Source: Terrimicrobium sacchariphilum
Lineage (GTDB): Bacteria > Verrucomicrobiota > Verrucomicrobiia > Chthoniobacterales > Terrimicrobiaceae
Direction of reading: 5' to 3'
DNA length: 64,000 bases
Assembly: GCF_001613545.1 (NCBI RefSeq)
Contig: NZ_BDCO01000002.1
Coordinates: 3,410,001-3,474,000, forward strand
The notes under the pieces were generated by a model. That model made no database searches, was not told where the DNA came from, and was given only the letters and a program-made list of their open reading frames with translations. The position numbers were made by a program, and so were the translations under genes. Positions 35,892 through 45,670 of the stretch are shown here, one piece after another (the first letter of the stretch is position 1; each line of letters opens with the position of its first letter).

Positions 35892-37109
35892 ATGCTTCAA
35901 ATGCTCAGCGTCGTAGTCAATGGCTTCTGGGTGGCCTTCATGGCCTCCGGGGCGTTGGGTGTTATCTCGATAGCTTCGCCGCACTCCGGTTTTGCCATCC
36001 TCTCGGCACTCGTGGCTGTCATGCTTTTCCTCGGCTCCTTCCCCATGCTCGCCCTCGTGCTGGCGACCGAACTGGTGCCGAAGCGGATCGTCCTCCCGAT
36101 GCTCGGCTATCTCTGGGCGGGCGTCTACGTCTCTCTCTGGCCCTTCCCAGATCATGTCGTACCGTGGGTTTCCGGCGTATCGAACGTGCTCCAGGTCCTC
36201 CTCGGTCTCTTCCTTGCGTGGAAATTCCGCGCTCCCGGGCATACATGGAAAGCCCCCTTCGCCGCGCGCGAGGGCCGGTTTTTCCGCTGGCAGTACACGC
36301 TCATCGGGTGGTTCACCCTCCAGGCGGCGAGCCTTGTGGCGCTGGTGGCGATCTTTTTCGAAACCTCCGCGCTCATCAGTGCGACTACGGGCGGGTACGT
36401 GCGCCTGCGGCCCAATGGCCTGTATCTGGTCGAGCGGCAGTTCCGGGAAGGCGATCGCGAGGTGCGTCTCTCCGGCATGATGCACATCGCCACGGAGGAA
36501 TTTTACGACGAGGTGCTCCCCAAGGCCGATCCGAAGCACCCCTCCGTCGTCCTGCTCGAGGGCGTGACTGACGACAAAAACCTCCTCGACGACAACCACC
36601 TCGACTACACGCGCGTCGCCCGGCTCTTCCAGCTCACCGCGCAAAGCGAGAGCACGTTTTCCCGCAAGGCTTACGCTCGCGCCAAGCTCCACAGTCACTC
36701 GAAAGAGGAGTCCCCCGGCGAAGCGGAAGAGTGGGGTAATGACAACTTCGCCAGCCATGAGTACCGCCACGCCGATGTCGACATCAGCAACCTGCGGCCC
36801 AAGACCATCGCCTACATCATCACGCTTTCCCGACTGATGGATGCCCCCACATGGCGCGATGTCCTGGCGGAACTCCAGAATCCCTCGTCGCCGATCAACG
36901 ACTCCGACGCCCAGGCGCAGGTGTGGGACGACATCCTGCACGCCCGCAACCGCCGGCTCATCGCGGAGATTCAGTCCGCCCTTCCCGACTTCCAGCGCAT
37001 CATCGTCCCCTGGGGCGCAGCTCATCTCTCGGAGATCGAGCGCTGGCTCAAGGGCCAGCACTTCGTCCAAAGCGGCGAAGTCGAGCGCCGCGCGCTGAAG
37101 TTTTTCTAG
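35892..37109 (+). CDS. Integral membrane protein with TraB/TIKI-like soluble domain
   Basis: The 405-residue protein has about five hydrophobic segments in the first 165 residues, then a soluble domain with HPSVVLLEGVTDDKNLL, a long acidic/basic insert with SHSKEE, and VPWGAAHLSEIERWLKGQHF. The pair E-G near the start and G-A-A-H-L at the end resembles the TraB/PrgY and TIKI metalloprotease superfamily (ELE... GxxH pattern). I cannot prove catalytic residues. It is not in an obvious operon; lysA runs convergently downstream. If correct, it would be an inner-membrane peptidase or peptide-inactivating protein. Confidence 0.6.
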   Translation: MLQMLSVVVNGFWVAFMASGALGVISIASPHSGFAILSALVAVMLFLGSFPMLALVLATELVPKRIVLPMLGYLWAGVYVSLWPFPDHVVPWVSGVSNVLQVLLGLFLAWKFRAPGHTWKAPFAAREGRFFRWQYTLIGWFTLQAASLVALVAIFFETSALISATTGGYVRLRPNGLYLVERQFREGDREVRLSGMMHIATEEFYDEVLPKADPKHPSVVLLEGVTDDKNLLDDNHLDYTRVARLFQLTAQSESTFSRKAYARAKLHSHSKEESPGEAEEWGNDNFASHEYRHADVDISNLRPKTIAYIITLSRLMDAPTWRDVLAELQNPSSPINDSDAQAQVWDDILHARNRRLIAEIQSALPDFQRIIVPWGAAHLSEIERWLKGQHFVQSGEVERRALKFF

Positions 37110-37113
37110 CAGC

Positions 37114-37147
37114 AAAAAAAGCGAGCCGCGCCTCGTGGACACGGCCC
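37114..37147 (-). terminator. Intrinsic terminator of lysA
   Basis: On the reverse strand an RNA stem GGGCCGTG / CGCGGCTC (8 bp with two G-U pairs) is followed by GC and seven T (the A-run 37114-37120 on the plus strand). It lies 47 bases after the lysA stop and right after the stop of the convergent membrane-protein gene. Confidence 0.6.
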
Positions 37148-37193
37148 GCCGGGAAAATCCCTCGTCTCTGGCGTTATTGTTGGCGAGCTCCCG

Positions 37194-38480
37194 TTACGGA
37201 ATCACCTCGCCTGCGATGAGATCGTCGAGCGTCTGGCGCTGGCGGATCACCGCGGATTTCCCGCCATCGACCAGCACCTCGGGCAGGAGCGGGCGCGAAT
37301 TGTAGTTCGATGACATCACAAACCCATAGGCGCCCGAGCTCATGAGCGCGATGCGTTCGCCCTGGGCGAGCGTCGGCACCGTGCGGTCCTGGGCGAAGAA
37401 ATCGCCGCTCTCGCAGACCGGACCTACGACATCCATCGGCTCGGGCTCGCTGGCGTTCTTCTTCAGCGGCACGATCTCGTGATAGCCCTCGTACAGCGCG
37501 GGACGGATGAGGTCGTTCATCGCCGCGTCGACGACGGTGAAGGTCTTGGCCGGGGTCTTCTTCACATACTGCACCGTGCTCAGGAGCACACCCGCGTTAC
37601 CGACCATGAACCGGCCGGGTTCGAAAAGAATTCGCAAACCGAGCGGCTGGAGGATCGGCACGATCGCGGCGGCGTAGGCCTCCGGCGTGATGCGCTTCGG
37701 GTGGTCGACGAATTCCCACCAGGCGGGATCGCCGCTGGCCAGAGCCTCGTCATAGACGATGCCGACACCGCCGCCGATGCTGAAAAACTGGATCTTGTAC
37801 GTGTCGCGCAAGTGCTCGACCAGCGGCACCAGCTTGGCCGCCGCCTCGGCGAAGGGCGCGGGGTCGAGAATTTGCGACCCGATATGCGTCTGCACACCGC
37901 GCAGGATGAGGTTGGGCAAGGTGGCCGCGTGAGCGTAAACCTCCGCCGCGCGGTCGAGACCGACGCCGAACTTGTTCTGGCTCTTGCCGGTCGAGATGTA
38001 CTTGTGGGTGTTGGCGTCCACGTTGGGATTCACGCGCACGGCGACCGGGGCCTTCACGCCGAGGCGTCCCGCCACGTCATTGATGCGTTCGAGTTCCGGT
38101 TCGCTCTCGACGTTGAAGGAATACACGCCGGCTTGGATAGCGTATTCGATTTCCTGCTCCGTCTTGCCCACCCCGGCGAAGGTGCACTTGCCCGGATCGC
38201 CCCCCGCCTTTTGCACACGGAAGAGCTCGCCGCCGGAGACGATGTCAAACCCGGCTCCTTCCTTGCGCAGGAGGTCCAGGATGGCGAGGTTGGAGTTGGC
38301 CTTGACGGCGTAGCAGATGAGGTGGTCGAGCGGCTTGAGCGCCTCGTCGAGGCGGCGGAAATTCTGCCGGATCGTCTCACTGGAATACACATAGGCCGGA
38401 GTCCCGACCTCGTCGGCGATCTTCTCCAGGCTCACGCCCTCACAAAAGAGGGACTGGTCACGATACGAAAAGGAATGCAC
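37194..38480 (-). CDS. lysA: Diaminopimelate decarboxylase
   Basis: The 428-residue PLP enzyme converts meso-diaminopimelate to L-lysine. K60 in LICYAVKANSNLAILDLL is the PLP Schiff-base lysine; FDIVSGGELFRVQKAGG, RVNPNVDANTHKYISTGK and QFFSIGGGVGIVYDE, then GPVCESGDFFAQDR with the catalytic Cys, are all LysA landmarks. ATG 38480 gives MHSFSYRDQSLFCEGVSLE. Its product feeds lysine synthesis while meso-DAP is also used by the wall (see Mpl). Confidence 0.96.
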   Translation of the reverse strand: MHSFSYRDQSLFCEGVSLEKIADEVGTPAYVYSSETIRQNFRRLDEALKPLDHLICYAVKANSNLAILDLLRKEGAGFDIVSGGELFRVQKAGGDPGKCTFAGVGKTEQEIEYAIQAGVYSFNVESEPELERINDVAGRLGVKAPVAVRVNPNVDANTHKYISTGKSQNKFGVGLDRAAEVYAHAATLPNLILRGVQTHIGSQILDPAPFAEAAAKLVPLVEHLRDTYKIQFFSIGGGVGIVYDEALASGDPAWWEFVDHPKRITPEAYAAAIVPILQPLGLRILFEPGRFMVGNAGVLLSTVQYVKKTPAKTFTVVDAAMNDLIRPALYEGYHEIVPLKKNASEPEPMDVVGPVCESGDFFAQDRTVPTLAQGERIALMSSGAYGFVMSSNYNSRPLLPEVLVDGGKSAVIRQRQTLDDLIAGEVIP

Positions 38481-38522
38481 CGATGGAAAATGCGGTGGCC
38501 GCCCGCGCGTGTCAACGTTGGC

Positions 38523-38556
38523 GAAGTCGGAAGTTGGAAACCGGAAGTCGGAAGTT
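38523..38556. repeat. Short direct repeat in the lysA upstream region
   Basis: GAAGTCGGAAGTT occurs twice (38523-38535 and 38544-38556), eight bases apart, period 21. It is of the GGAAGT(T/C)GGAAGT type of intergenic repeat. It lies 42 bases upstream of lysA and is non-coding as far as I can see. Confidence 0.6.
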
Positions 38557-38645
38557 TTCGCCGCTTCGACTTTTCAGCATCATGTCCGCCATGGCCATTT
38601 TGAAGGACGGAACACCATCCCCCTAGAAATAGGGACCATTCGCCA

Positions 38646-39086
38646 TCAGAGGAGAAGGACATCGGCAGATGCGGGATCGAACTCATCTTCCATGACTTCA
38701 AACCTGAGCGTGAATTCACTCTGAGGAGAGTAGTCTCGACCAACCGTTGCGCTTTCTCCAAGACTTATCGCGGGAACCCTCTTCTCGATCAGATCAGCCA
38801 GATTCGCCAACTGAGTGAGAGATCCCCAAATGCCGTCCCCTTTGATCAGAGCTTCGTTCCAGGTGACGATTTTCAGATACCCGTATGGTCCGTAATGGCG
38901 ATGCTCGGAGATTCGGGAATTCCTGGGATTTGCAGCGTACTCCCGCAGCAGGCGGGGGAAATTCCGTAATCCGCGCTGGGAACCCACAAACCTCCAGGTC
39001 TTGTCCGCCTTCAGCACTTCGTAAAAGAAGCCGAGTTGCCTCCACTCGGTTGCAGTCTGGCGATTGGTTTCGGGAGACGGAGACAT
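38646..39086 (-). CDS. Hypothetical protein
   Basis: The 146-residue protein has no signal peptide and no transmembrane segment. Visible features are RQLGFFYEVLKADKTWRFVG, an aromatic GPYGYLKIVTWNEALIKGDG and an acidic C-terminus (FEVMEDEFDPASADVLLL). The layout of a small alpha/beta protein with a WNE motif and a Leu-rich LADLIEKRV helix resembles small immunity-like or DUF proteins, but I cannot name a family. It is isolated, flanked by lysA and the alpha-E gene on the same strand. Confidence 0.65.
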   Translation of the reverse strand: MSPSPETNRQTATEWRQLGFFYEVLKADKTWRFVGSQRGLRNFPRLLREYAANPRNSRISEHRHYGPYGYLKIVTWNEALIKGDGIWGSLTQLANLADLIEKRVPAISLGESATVGRDYSPQSEFTLRFEVMEDEFDPASADVLLL

Positions 39087-39182
39087 GCCTGCTAAAGGGT
39101 GTCTAGATCAACGCCCGCATGATGAAATCGTTCAAACGTTCCCGCCGGGAGTGAAATCCCGGCGGAAGCTGAATGAACTTTC

Positions 39183-40178
39183 CTAGCTCTGGATTTGCAC
39201 CTGGGTCTGCGCGCTCTCGTCCATCCAGTAGCAGTATGTTTTCGTCGCTGCGCCGGAGATTTCGTTGAGGCGGGCCTGGGTCTGGTCGAGGAACTGGTGG
39301 AGTCCCTGCTGAAAGACCGACTCGATGGTGGTGTAGCCGAGGTTGGACTTCAGCATGCCCGAGAGCCGTTCGGCTTCGTTGCTGAAGTGCGCCCCATCGC
39401 ATCCGGAAATGCGGTGCAGCGCCGCGTCGACCTGATCCACGCAGAACCGGATCGAGCGAGGGAACTCATCATGCAGGATGAGGAACTCCGCGACCTGCCA
39501 ACCCGAGACGTGGCCGACGTTGATCTTGAAGTACGCCTCCATCGCGCTGCACGACCGCAGCACGGCCATCCACTGTGTCACGTCGACATGACCGCCCACC
39601 TGCTCGCCGGAGGGCAGCAGGATGTGGTATTTGATGTCGAGCACACGGGTGGTGGAGTCGGCCCGCTCGAGGTATTTCCCGAGCTGGAGGAAATCCCACC
39701 CCTCGCCATGCGTCATCGTCGCATCCGTGGTTCCCTGGAACCCGTGCAGGATGTCGACCAGACGACGGTAGAAGTCGATCGGACTGTCTTGGAAATCATG
39801 CCGTCCGCCTCCATCGCGCAGATAGAGATACGTGCGGTTGAGCTGCTCCCACATCTCGCTGGAGATCTGCTCGCGCACGGTGCGGGCATTTTCGCGGGCG
39901 TTGCCGATGCACGAAACGATGGAGCTGGGGTTCTTTTTATCGAAGGTGACAAACTCCATCACAGCGTCGGCGGTGATGGTGTCGTAAGACTTGATGAAAA
40001 GCTCCTGGTCCTCCAGCGTGGCGAGCACAGGCTGCCAGTGGCGCTGAATCGCCTCGGGACTGGAATCCTCCAGATCGAGGAGCAGTTGCATGTTGACATC
40101 CAGGATGCGGGCGCTGGTCTCGGCTCGCTCAATGTAGCGGCTGAGCCAGTAACAGGAATCTGCGACGCGGCTTAGCAT
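39183..40178 (-). CDS. Alpha-E domain protein (DUF403)
   Basis: The 331-residue all-alpha protein starts with the family signature MLSRVADSCYWLSRYIERAE and contains TSARILDVNMQLLLDLEDSS, then NARENARTVREQISSEMWEQ and WDFLQLGKYLERADSTTRVL. Alpha-E proteins occur almost always with a circularly permuted ATP-grasp enzyme, as here, 3 bases downstream of its stop. Comparative genomics has predicted that such pairs make or modify peptides (Iyer and colleagues, ATP-grasp/transglutaminase systems), but the biochemistry is little known. The usual transglutaminase-like and proteasome-like partners are absent. Confidence 0.9.
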   Translation of the reverse strand: MLSRVADSCYWLSRYIERAETSARILDVNMQLLLDLEDSSPEAIQRHWQPVLATLEDQELFIKSYDTITADAVMEFVTFDKKNPSSIVSCIGNARENARTVREQISSEMWEQLNRTYLYLRDGGGRHDFQDSPIDFYRRLVDILHGFQGTTDATMTHGEGWDFLQLGKYLERADSTTRVLDIKYHILLPSGEQVGGHVDVTQWMAVLRSCSAMEAYFKINVGHVSGWQVAEFLILHDEFPRSIRFCVDQVDAALHRISGCDGAHFSNEAERLSGMLKSNLGYTTIESVFQQGLHQFLDQTQARLNEISGAATKTYCYWMDESAQTQVQIQS

Positions 40179-40181
40179 GAC

Positions 40182-41633
40182 TTAATCCTCCTCCTCACCG
40201 TCGAGCACCCAGGTGTCCTTGCTGCCTCCGCCCTGGCTGGAATTCACCACCAGCGAACCCTTGCGCAGGGCCACTCGGGTGAGACCTCCGGGGATGATGC
40301 TCGTCTTCTCGCCCGAGATGATGTACGGGCGCAGGTCGATGTGCCGGCCCTCGACCGCACCGTCGCAGTAGGACGGCGAGCGCGAGAGGTTGATGACGGG
40401 CTGGGCGACATACCCGCGCGGATCGGCGATGATCGCAGCGCGGAACTTCTCGACCTGCTCCTTCGTGGCGTGCGGGCCGATGAGCATGCCGTAACCCCCG
40501 CTTTCGTTGGCGGCCTTGACCACCAGCTTCTCGAGGTTGTCCAGCACGTACTTTCGGTCGGTGTCGTCCGACGTGAGGTAGGTGTCGACATTCGGCAGGA
40601 TCGGGTCCTCGCCGAGGTAAAATTTGATCATCCTGGGCACGTAGTAGTACGTCACCTTGTCATCGGCCACGCCGGTGCCGATGCTGTTGGCCAGCGCCAC
40701 GTACCCTTTGCTGTACGCCTCGACGAGGCCGGGGACGCCGAGCACGGAATCCTTGCGGAACACGGTCGGATCGAGGAAATCGTCGTCGATGCGGCGGTAG
40801 ATCACGTCGACCTGCTTGAGGCCCTTCGTGGTCTTCATGTAGACCCGCGAGTTTTGCACCACGAGGTCATTACCCGTCACGATCTCGATGCCCATCGAGC
40901 GGGCAAGGAAGGAATGCTCAAAGTACGCCGAGTTATAAATACCCGGCGTGAGCACGACCACGGTCGGGTCGGGATTGCCGCCCGGCGCGCAATAGCGCAG
41001 CGCCGCCAGCAGATCCTGCGCGTACCGGTCGACGGGACGCACCGCGTATTTGCTGAAAAGCTTGGGGAAGACGCGCTTCATCGCCTGGCGATTTTCCAGC
41101 ACGTAGGAAACGCCGGAGGGACACCGGCCATTGTCTTCGAGAACGGTGTAGTTGCCCTGGCGGTCGCGGATGAGGTCGGTGCCGCAAACGTGAATGTAGA
41201 TGTTGCGCGGCACGTCGAAGCCCATGAACTCGGGTCGGAAATGCTTCGCGCTGTTCACGATCTCAGAGGGAATGAGACCCTCCTTCACGATGCGCTGGTC
41301 GTGGTACACATCGTGCAGGAACATGTTCAGAGCCGTAAGGCGCTGCACGAGGCCACGCTCGACATGATCCCATTCCTTGCCCGGGATGATGCGGGGGATC
41401 AGGTCGAAGGGAAAAATCCGCTCCGTCCCCTCGTCGCCCGAATACACGGTAAAGGTGATGCCTTGATTCAGATACGACTTTTCCGCGAGCGCGCACTTGC
41501 GCTCAAACTCGTCCACTTCCATCTCCTGGAAGCGTTGATAGAGGAGATCGTAATGAGGCCGCACCTGCCCAGGTGCGGAGAACATCTCGTCAAAAAAGTC
41601 ACCGACTTCGTAATCCTTGAACAGCCCTTTCAT
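40182..41633 (-). CDS. Circularly permuted ATP-grasp type 2 enzyme (DUF404/407)
   Basis: From ATG 41633, preceded by AAGGA, the product is 483 residues: [20 protein letters not shown]. It has [40 protein letters not shown] and [40 protein letters not shown] and [20 protein letters not shown] of the CP-ATP-grasp (type 2) family. These enzymes form amide bonds using ATP, probably on an amino acid or small peptide. The longer frame to 41705 adds 24 residues before the expected start. With the alpha-E gene it forms a two-gene operon. Confidence 0.92.
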   Translation of the reverse strand: MKGLFKDYEVGDFFDEMFSAPGQVRPHYDLLYQRFQEMEVDEFERKCALAEKSYLNQGITFTVYSGDEGTERIFPFDLIPRIIPGKEWDHVERGLVQRLTALNMFLHDVYHDQRIVKEGLIPSEIVNSAKHFRPEFMGFDVPRNIYIHVCGTDLIRDRQGNYTVLEDNGRCPSGVSYVLENRQAMKRVFPKLFSKYAVRPVDRYAQDLLAALRYCAPGGNPDPTVVVLTPGIYNSAYFEHSFLARSMGIEIVTGNDLVVQNSRVYMKTTKGLKQVDVIYRRIDDDFLDPTVFRKDSVLGVPGLVEAYSKGYVALANSIGTGVADDKVTYYYVPRMIKFYLGEDPILPNVDTYLTSDDTDRKYVLDNLEKLVVKAANESGGYGMLIGPHATKEQVEKFRAAIIADPRGYVAQPVINLSRSPSYCDGAVEGRHIDLRPYIISGEKTSIIPGGLTRVALRKGSLVVNSSQGGGSKDTWVLDGEEED

Positions 41634-41875
41634 CAACTCGCAGTCCTTTAGTGCCACGGAAGCGGGTTTTTGCAAGTGCAAAGCAGGTTTCCGCTCATGC
41701 AACATTTTCCAGGCACACGCGGAGACGAGAGGGGAATACGTAACTCGTTCATCATGCGAGAATACTAGCAGTTCTCAGGCCATGATTCGAATAGCTGTCA
41801 AACCGGGGCCGAAAAGACGCGATTGCGCCGGAATTTCGACCCGCAGGGAAAGGAGAGAAACGCGCGAGCGGCGCC

Positions 41876-42409
41876 TCAGGCGGCAAGCTTCGGCGTGGCC
41901 TCAAACTCCGTCACCCACTCAGCGGACTTGCCGGCGAACTTCGGATAAAGGAAACGCGCCGCGATCGTCTTGATGCGCGTGATGCCGTAGGCCTTGCGCA
42001 GGCCTGCCTTGCGAAGACGCAGGAGCGATGCGCCGAGGAGTCCGCTTCCCATGCTGCGGCTACGGTACTCGTGGAGCACGCACGGGCCGGTGACGAGGTG
42101 ATTTTCGGCGGTCTCGTCGAGGTTCAGCACAGAACAGCCAATGATACGGTTGCCGTATTGCAGGACGATGCAGGAGGGCGTCTCCTTGTCTTCAAAGGCC
42201 TTCTCAACCTGACCCGTGAGTTTGGCGAGGAGGGGCTTGTGAATATCCGCCCAACCCGTGTCCATAGAGAACGAGCTGGCAATAACCTTGAGGACGGCAG
42301 CCTCCTCTTCCTTGGTGGCGTCTCGCACCACCAAGGGAGAGGGGATTTCGTCTGCGTTCTGCGGGACTCCGGAGAGATCCCACTCAAATCTTAACCAATG
42401 TGAAGCCAT
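41876..42409 (-). CDS. GNAT-family acetyltransferase-like protein
   Basis: ATG 42409 gives 177 residues: VVRDATKEEEAAVLKVIASS at the N-terminus, SCIVLQYGNRIIGCSVLNLD in the middle, and VTGPCVLHEYRSRSMGSGLL, then GASLLRLRKAGLRKAYGITR. The R-x-x-x-G-S-G-L/LL pattern corresponds to the acetyl-CoA binding motif A of GNATs. The C-terminus (FAGKSAEWVTEFEATPKLAA) is not diagnostic. Substrate unknown. It is divergent from mnmG. Confidence 0.8.
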   Translation of the reverse strand: MASHWLRFEWDLSGVPQNADEIPSPLVVRDATKEEEAAVLKVIASSFSMDTGWADIHKPLLAKLTGQVEKAFEDKETPSCIVLQYGNRIIGCSVLNLDETAENHLVTGPCVLHEYRSRSMGSGLLGASLLRLRKAGLRKAYGITRIKTIAARFLYPKFAGKSAEWVTEFEATPKLAA

Positions 42410-42651
42410 GCAAATAAAAGCTACGATGCGTCGGAGTCCCGGCGGCATACCCACCAGACTCCTCCAAGCACCGCACTAGATAGGAACATGAAGGCCCAAA
42501 GATCCATGAAGGGCGGAGGGTGCCGCATTTACACGGCAAGTCAACAGAATTTCGTTTCTCCGATAGGCCTCTCAGTCCCAAACCCGAGAGAAAACCGCGC
42601 CCACCTCGTCATTGCGGCGGGCGGCAGAACCGTTACAGTGCTGCGCTGCCC

Positions 42652-44535
42652 ATGAGCGACTTTGTCTATCCCAAGACGTACGACGTGATCGTCCTCGGAG
42701 CCGGCCATGCCGGGATCGAGGCCGCGCTCGCTGCGTCTCGGCTGGGATGCGAGACGCTCCTGCTCACGCAAAATGCCGACACGGTCGGCCAGATGTCGTG
42801 CAATCCCGCCATCGGCGGCCTCGCCAAGGGCCACATGGTCCGCGAGATCGACGCTCTCGGCGGCGTGATGGGTATCAACACCGACGCGACGGGCATCCAG
42901 TTCCGCATGCTCAATGCCCGCAAGGGCCCCAGCGTGCGCGCCCCCCGCGCCCAGGCCGACAAGAAGGCCTACCAGTTTCGCCTCAAGGCCATCCTCGAGC
43001 GACAGCCCCGGCTCGACCTAAAGCAGGGCAACGCCACCAGCCTCATCGCGGAGGATGGCGTCGTCACCGGCGTGGAGACGAATCTCGGGCTGCGCTTCAA
43101 TGGCCGCTCGGTCGTCGTGACCACCGGCACCTTCATGCGCGGGCTGCTTCACGTAGGGCTACGTAATCAGACCGGAGGCCGTATGGGCGACACGGTCTCG
43201 ACCCTGAGCGACAGCCTGCGCGACCTCGGGTTTGAAGTCGGGCGCTTCAAGACCGGCACGCCCTGCCGCCTGCTCGCCAAGAGCATCGACCTGACGAAAT
43301 GCGAGCGCCAGGACGGCGACGAACCCTCCCCGGTCTTCAGCTACCTCGCCGACACCATCGAGCGCGGCCCGGATGACATTTTCACCCTCAATGGCTGGAA
43401 GGATGGCCGCCTCGATGTGCGCCAGATCCCGTGCTGGATCACGCACACGAATGAGACGACGCATGAAATCATTCGCGCCAATCTCGACAAATCGCCCCTC
43501 TACGCGGGCGTGATCGAGGGCGTCGGCCCCCGGTATTGCCCCAGCATCGAGGACAAGGTGGTGAAGTTCGCCGAAAAGGACGCCCACCAGCTCTTTCTGG
43601 AACCCGAGGGCCGCCAGACCGACGAGATTTACGTCAACGGCATCTCAACCAGCCTGCCCTTTGAAGTGCAGTACCGCTTCATCCGCAGTGTGCGCGGGCT
43701 GGAGAATGCCGAGATCCTGCGCCCCGGCTACGCGGTCGAGTACGACTACTGCCCGCCCACCCAGCTCCACACCACACTGGAGACGAAGCGCTTCAGCGGC
43801 CTGTACTTTGCCGGACAGATCAATGGCACCTCAGGCTACGAGGAAGCCGCCGCACAGGGCCTCATGGCCGGCGCAAATGCCGCACTGAAGGTCCTCGGCC
43901 AGCCCGCCTTTGTCCTGGGCCGCCACGAGGCCTACATCGGCGTGCTCATCGACGACCTCGTCACCCGCGGCACGCCGGAGCCGTACCGGATGTTCACCAG
44001 CCGCGCGGAGCACCGGCTCCTCCTGCGCCAGGACAATGCCGACCTCCGCCTCACCGGCAAAGCCATCGCCCTCGGCCTCGCCTGCCCCGAGCGCGCCCGT
44101 CGTTTCCAGCAGAAGACGGAGCAAATCTCCGCCCTCCGCGCCCTCGCCCTCACCACCCGGCTGGAAGGCGTCTCGCTGGAAACCTGGCTCAAACGCCCCG
44201 AAGGCGAACCCCACAAGCTCCCCGCCGATCTCTACTCGCAATTCCCCGCCGAGGTGTGGGACTGCGTGGAGATCGACATCAAGTACGAGGGCTACATCCG
44301 CCGCGAGGAGGACCGCATCGCCCGCACCGTCCGCCAAGAGGGAAAAACCATCCCCGCCGGTATCGACTACGCCGCCATCAATGGCCTCCGCGCCGAAGCC
44401 GTCCAGAAGCTCACCAAGATCCGCCCCGAGACCCTCGGCCAAGCTGCCCGCATCTCCGGCGTCACCCCCGCCGACGTCGCCCTCCTCAGCGTCTGGGTCG
44501 CGCGCGGCGATCTGTCCAAAGTGAGCGAGGGGTAG
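42652..44535 (+). CDS. mnmG: tRNA uridine 5-carboxymethylaminomethyl modification enzyme MnmG (GidA)
   Basis: From ATG 42652 the product is 627 residues, the normal MnmG length. It has the FAD motif [40 protein letters not shown], then [40 protein letters not shown] and [20 protein letters not shown], then [20 protein letters not shown]. With MnmE it adds carboxymethylaminomethyl groups to U34 of tRNAs. The frame open from 42520 adds a basic 44-residue tail with no support. Confidence 0.97.
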   Translation: MSDFVYPKTYDVIVLGAGHAGIEAALAASRLGCETLLLTQNADTVGQMSCNPAIGGLAKGHMVREIDALGGVMGINTDATGIQFRMLNARKGPSVRAPRAQADKKAYQFRLKAILERQPRLDLKQGNATSLIAEDGVVTGVETNLGLRFNGRSVVVTTGTFMRGLLHVGLRNQTGGRMGDTVSTLSDSLRDLGFEVGRFKTGTPCRLLAKSIDLTKCERQDGDEPSPVFSYLADTIERGPDDIFTLNGWKDGRLDVRQIPCWITHTNETTHEIIRANLDKSPLYAGVIEGVGPRYCPSIEDKVVKFAEKDAHQLFLEPEGRQTDEIYVNGISTSLPFEVQYRFIRSVRGLENAEILRPGYAVEYDYCPPTQLHTTLETKRFSGLYFAGQINGTSGYEEAAAQGLMAGANAALKVLGQPAFVLGRHEAYIGVLIDDLVTRGTPEPYRMFTSRAEHRLLLRQDNADLRLTGKAIALGLACPERARRFQQKTEQISALRALALTTRLEGVSLETWLKRPEGEPHKLPADLYSQFPAEVWDCVEIDIKYEGYIRREEDRIARTVRQEGKTIPAGIDYAAINGLRAEAVQKLTKIRPETLGQAARISGVTPADVALLSVWVARGDLSKVSEG

Positions 44536-44891
44536 GAAAATGACCGCGATCAGAGCGGACTTTCCGTATCGGATCGTCTTCCCCGCAAGGCAGGAGTTTC
44601 GGCCCGGAAAGTTGTCGCTGTACACCCAGACCTCTGAACCGAGGGCTGAATACCGGCCATCCCCATGAAATCTCTCTCCACGCTCCTAGCTCGATAGAAA
44701 TCGGAGAGATATCGTTGTCAGCAGTCAAGATTCTCTCTTGACACCAGGGAATTTCATTAGCTATCGCTTATAGCACATTTTGAGCTACAAGCGCATCCCC
44801 CAGCGATGAATTCCGATGGACAGTGATTTTTGGAAGGCATCTCCCGAGCGCACAATCAAGTCCCCCGCCCACTCCAGCCTGAACTGACATT
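44536..44891. other. 356-bp intergenic region before the tandem secreted genes
   Basis: No gene seen. The 3' part is AT-rich relative to the window and holds a TTGACA at 44738-44743 that could be a -35 element, though no good -10 was found, and ATAGCACATTTTG at 44770-44782, a 13-mer that recurs at 45607-45619 before the second paralogue. Confidence 0.5.
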
Positions 44892-45566
44892 ATGAAGCTA
44901 CTTGTATTAGCCACGCAAATCAGCGTCACCACACTATTGGTATTGGGTGGTGTAGAGTCCACCCGGGCGGAGGCGATAGTCGCAGATACGTTTGCACTCA
45001 ATGCCTCAGGGCGAACTCCGGGGGCAGAACTGAATGGTTTGGCTGCGGAAACAGGATCCGATACATGGAACAGCAACGCGAGGTTTGGCCCGACGGGCGG
45101 CGTCACCGTGGGACAGTCTGGCGCGGATGCGTATGGATTAATTTCCCTTCCGGCGACCGAGACAACGCTCACGGTTGAAGCAGCCGTTGTCACAGCGACC
45201 TCGGGCTGGGTTTCGGTCGGCTTTCAAAAAAACAGCTCCAAATCAAACTGGTACGATCCCGCCAACAGCCTTCTGTTTGCATTGCTGGAACCCAATGGAA
45301 GGTGGCAACTCAAAAGCTCGGGAGCCACTCTGCTGGCTTCCGGGACATTGACGGATTTCGAGCCCGGCAACGTGTATAAACTGGAACTCAGATACAATCC
45401 CGCGTCCGGCACGGCCAGCGTGTTCATCAACGATATCAATGTCTCCGGCGAACGGGCGGCGCAATTGACCGATCTCATCGGATCGGCCGGATTCTTCTTC
45501 TACGGAAACGGCGCCGCCACGACCGCCGCTTCATTACGAGATTTCTCCGTCAGCTCCCTGCCTTGA
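44892..45566 (+). CDS. Secreted LamG-like protein, paralogue without PEP-CTERM
   Basis: The 224-residue protein has a signal peptide (TTLLVLGGVESTRAEA region) and a beta-sandwich-like body: LNGLAAETGSDTWNSNARFG, TSGWVSVGFQ, NSLLFALLEPNGRWQLKSSG and FINDINVSGERAAQL. It aligns end to end with the next gene with essentially no gaps, about half of residues identical by eye. It stops with FSVSSLP exactly where its paralogue continues into a PEP-CTERM tail, so it should be released, not anchored. A concanavalin-like/LamG fold is suggested by the strand pattern, not proved. Binding of a carbohydrate is a possibility. Confidence 0.8.
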   Translation: MKLLVLATQISVTTLLVLGGVESTRAEAIVADTFALNASGRTPGAELNGLAAETGSDTWNSNARFGPTGGVTVGQSGADAYGLISLPATETTLTVEAAVVTATSGWVSVGFQKNSSKSNWYDPANSLLFALLEPNGRWQLKSSGATLLASGTLTDFEPGNVYKLELRYNPASGTASVFINDINVSGERAAQLTDLIGSAGFFFYGNGAATTAASLRDFSVSSLP

Positions 45567-45670
45567 TCTTTTCTCGCTGCATCCAAAAAAAACACGCCCT
45601 TATTAAATAGCACATTTTGTGATATTTTAAATTATTGCAGACAAACCGAAAACCAAGACCACGAAAACCA

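Noticed and set aside
35850-37142. Minus-strand open frame opposite the TraB/TIKI-like gene
   Set aside because: Rich in Arg/Glu/Gly/His with no domain; the plus-strand protein has transmembrane segments and a coherent domain.
38515-38560. Possible CRISPR-like repeat from GAAGTCGGAAGTT units
   Set aside because: Only two units with an 8-base spacer, far too short; a simple intergenic repeat fits better.
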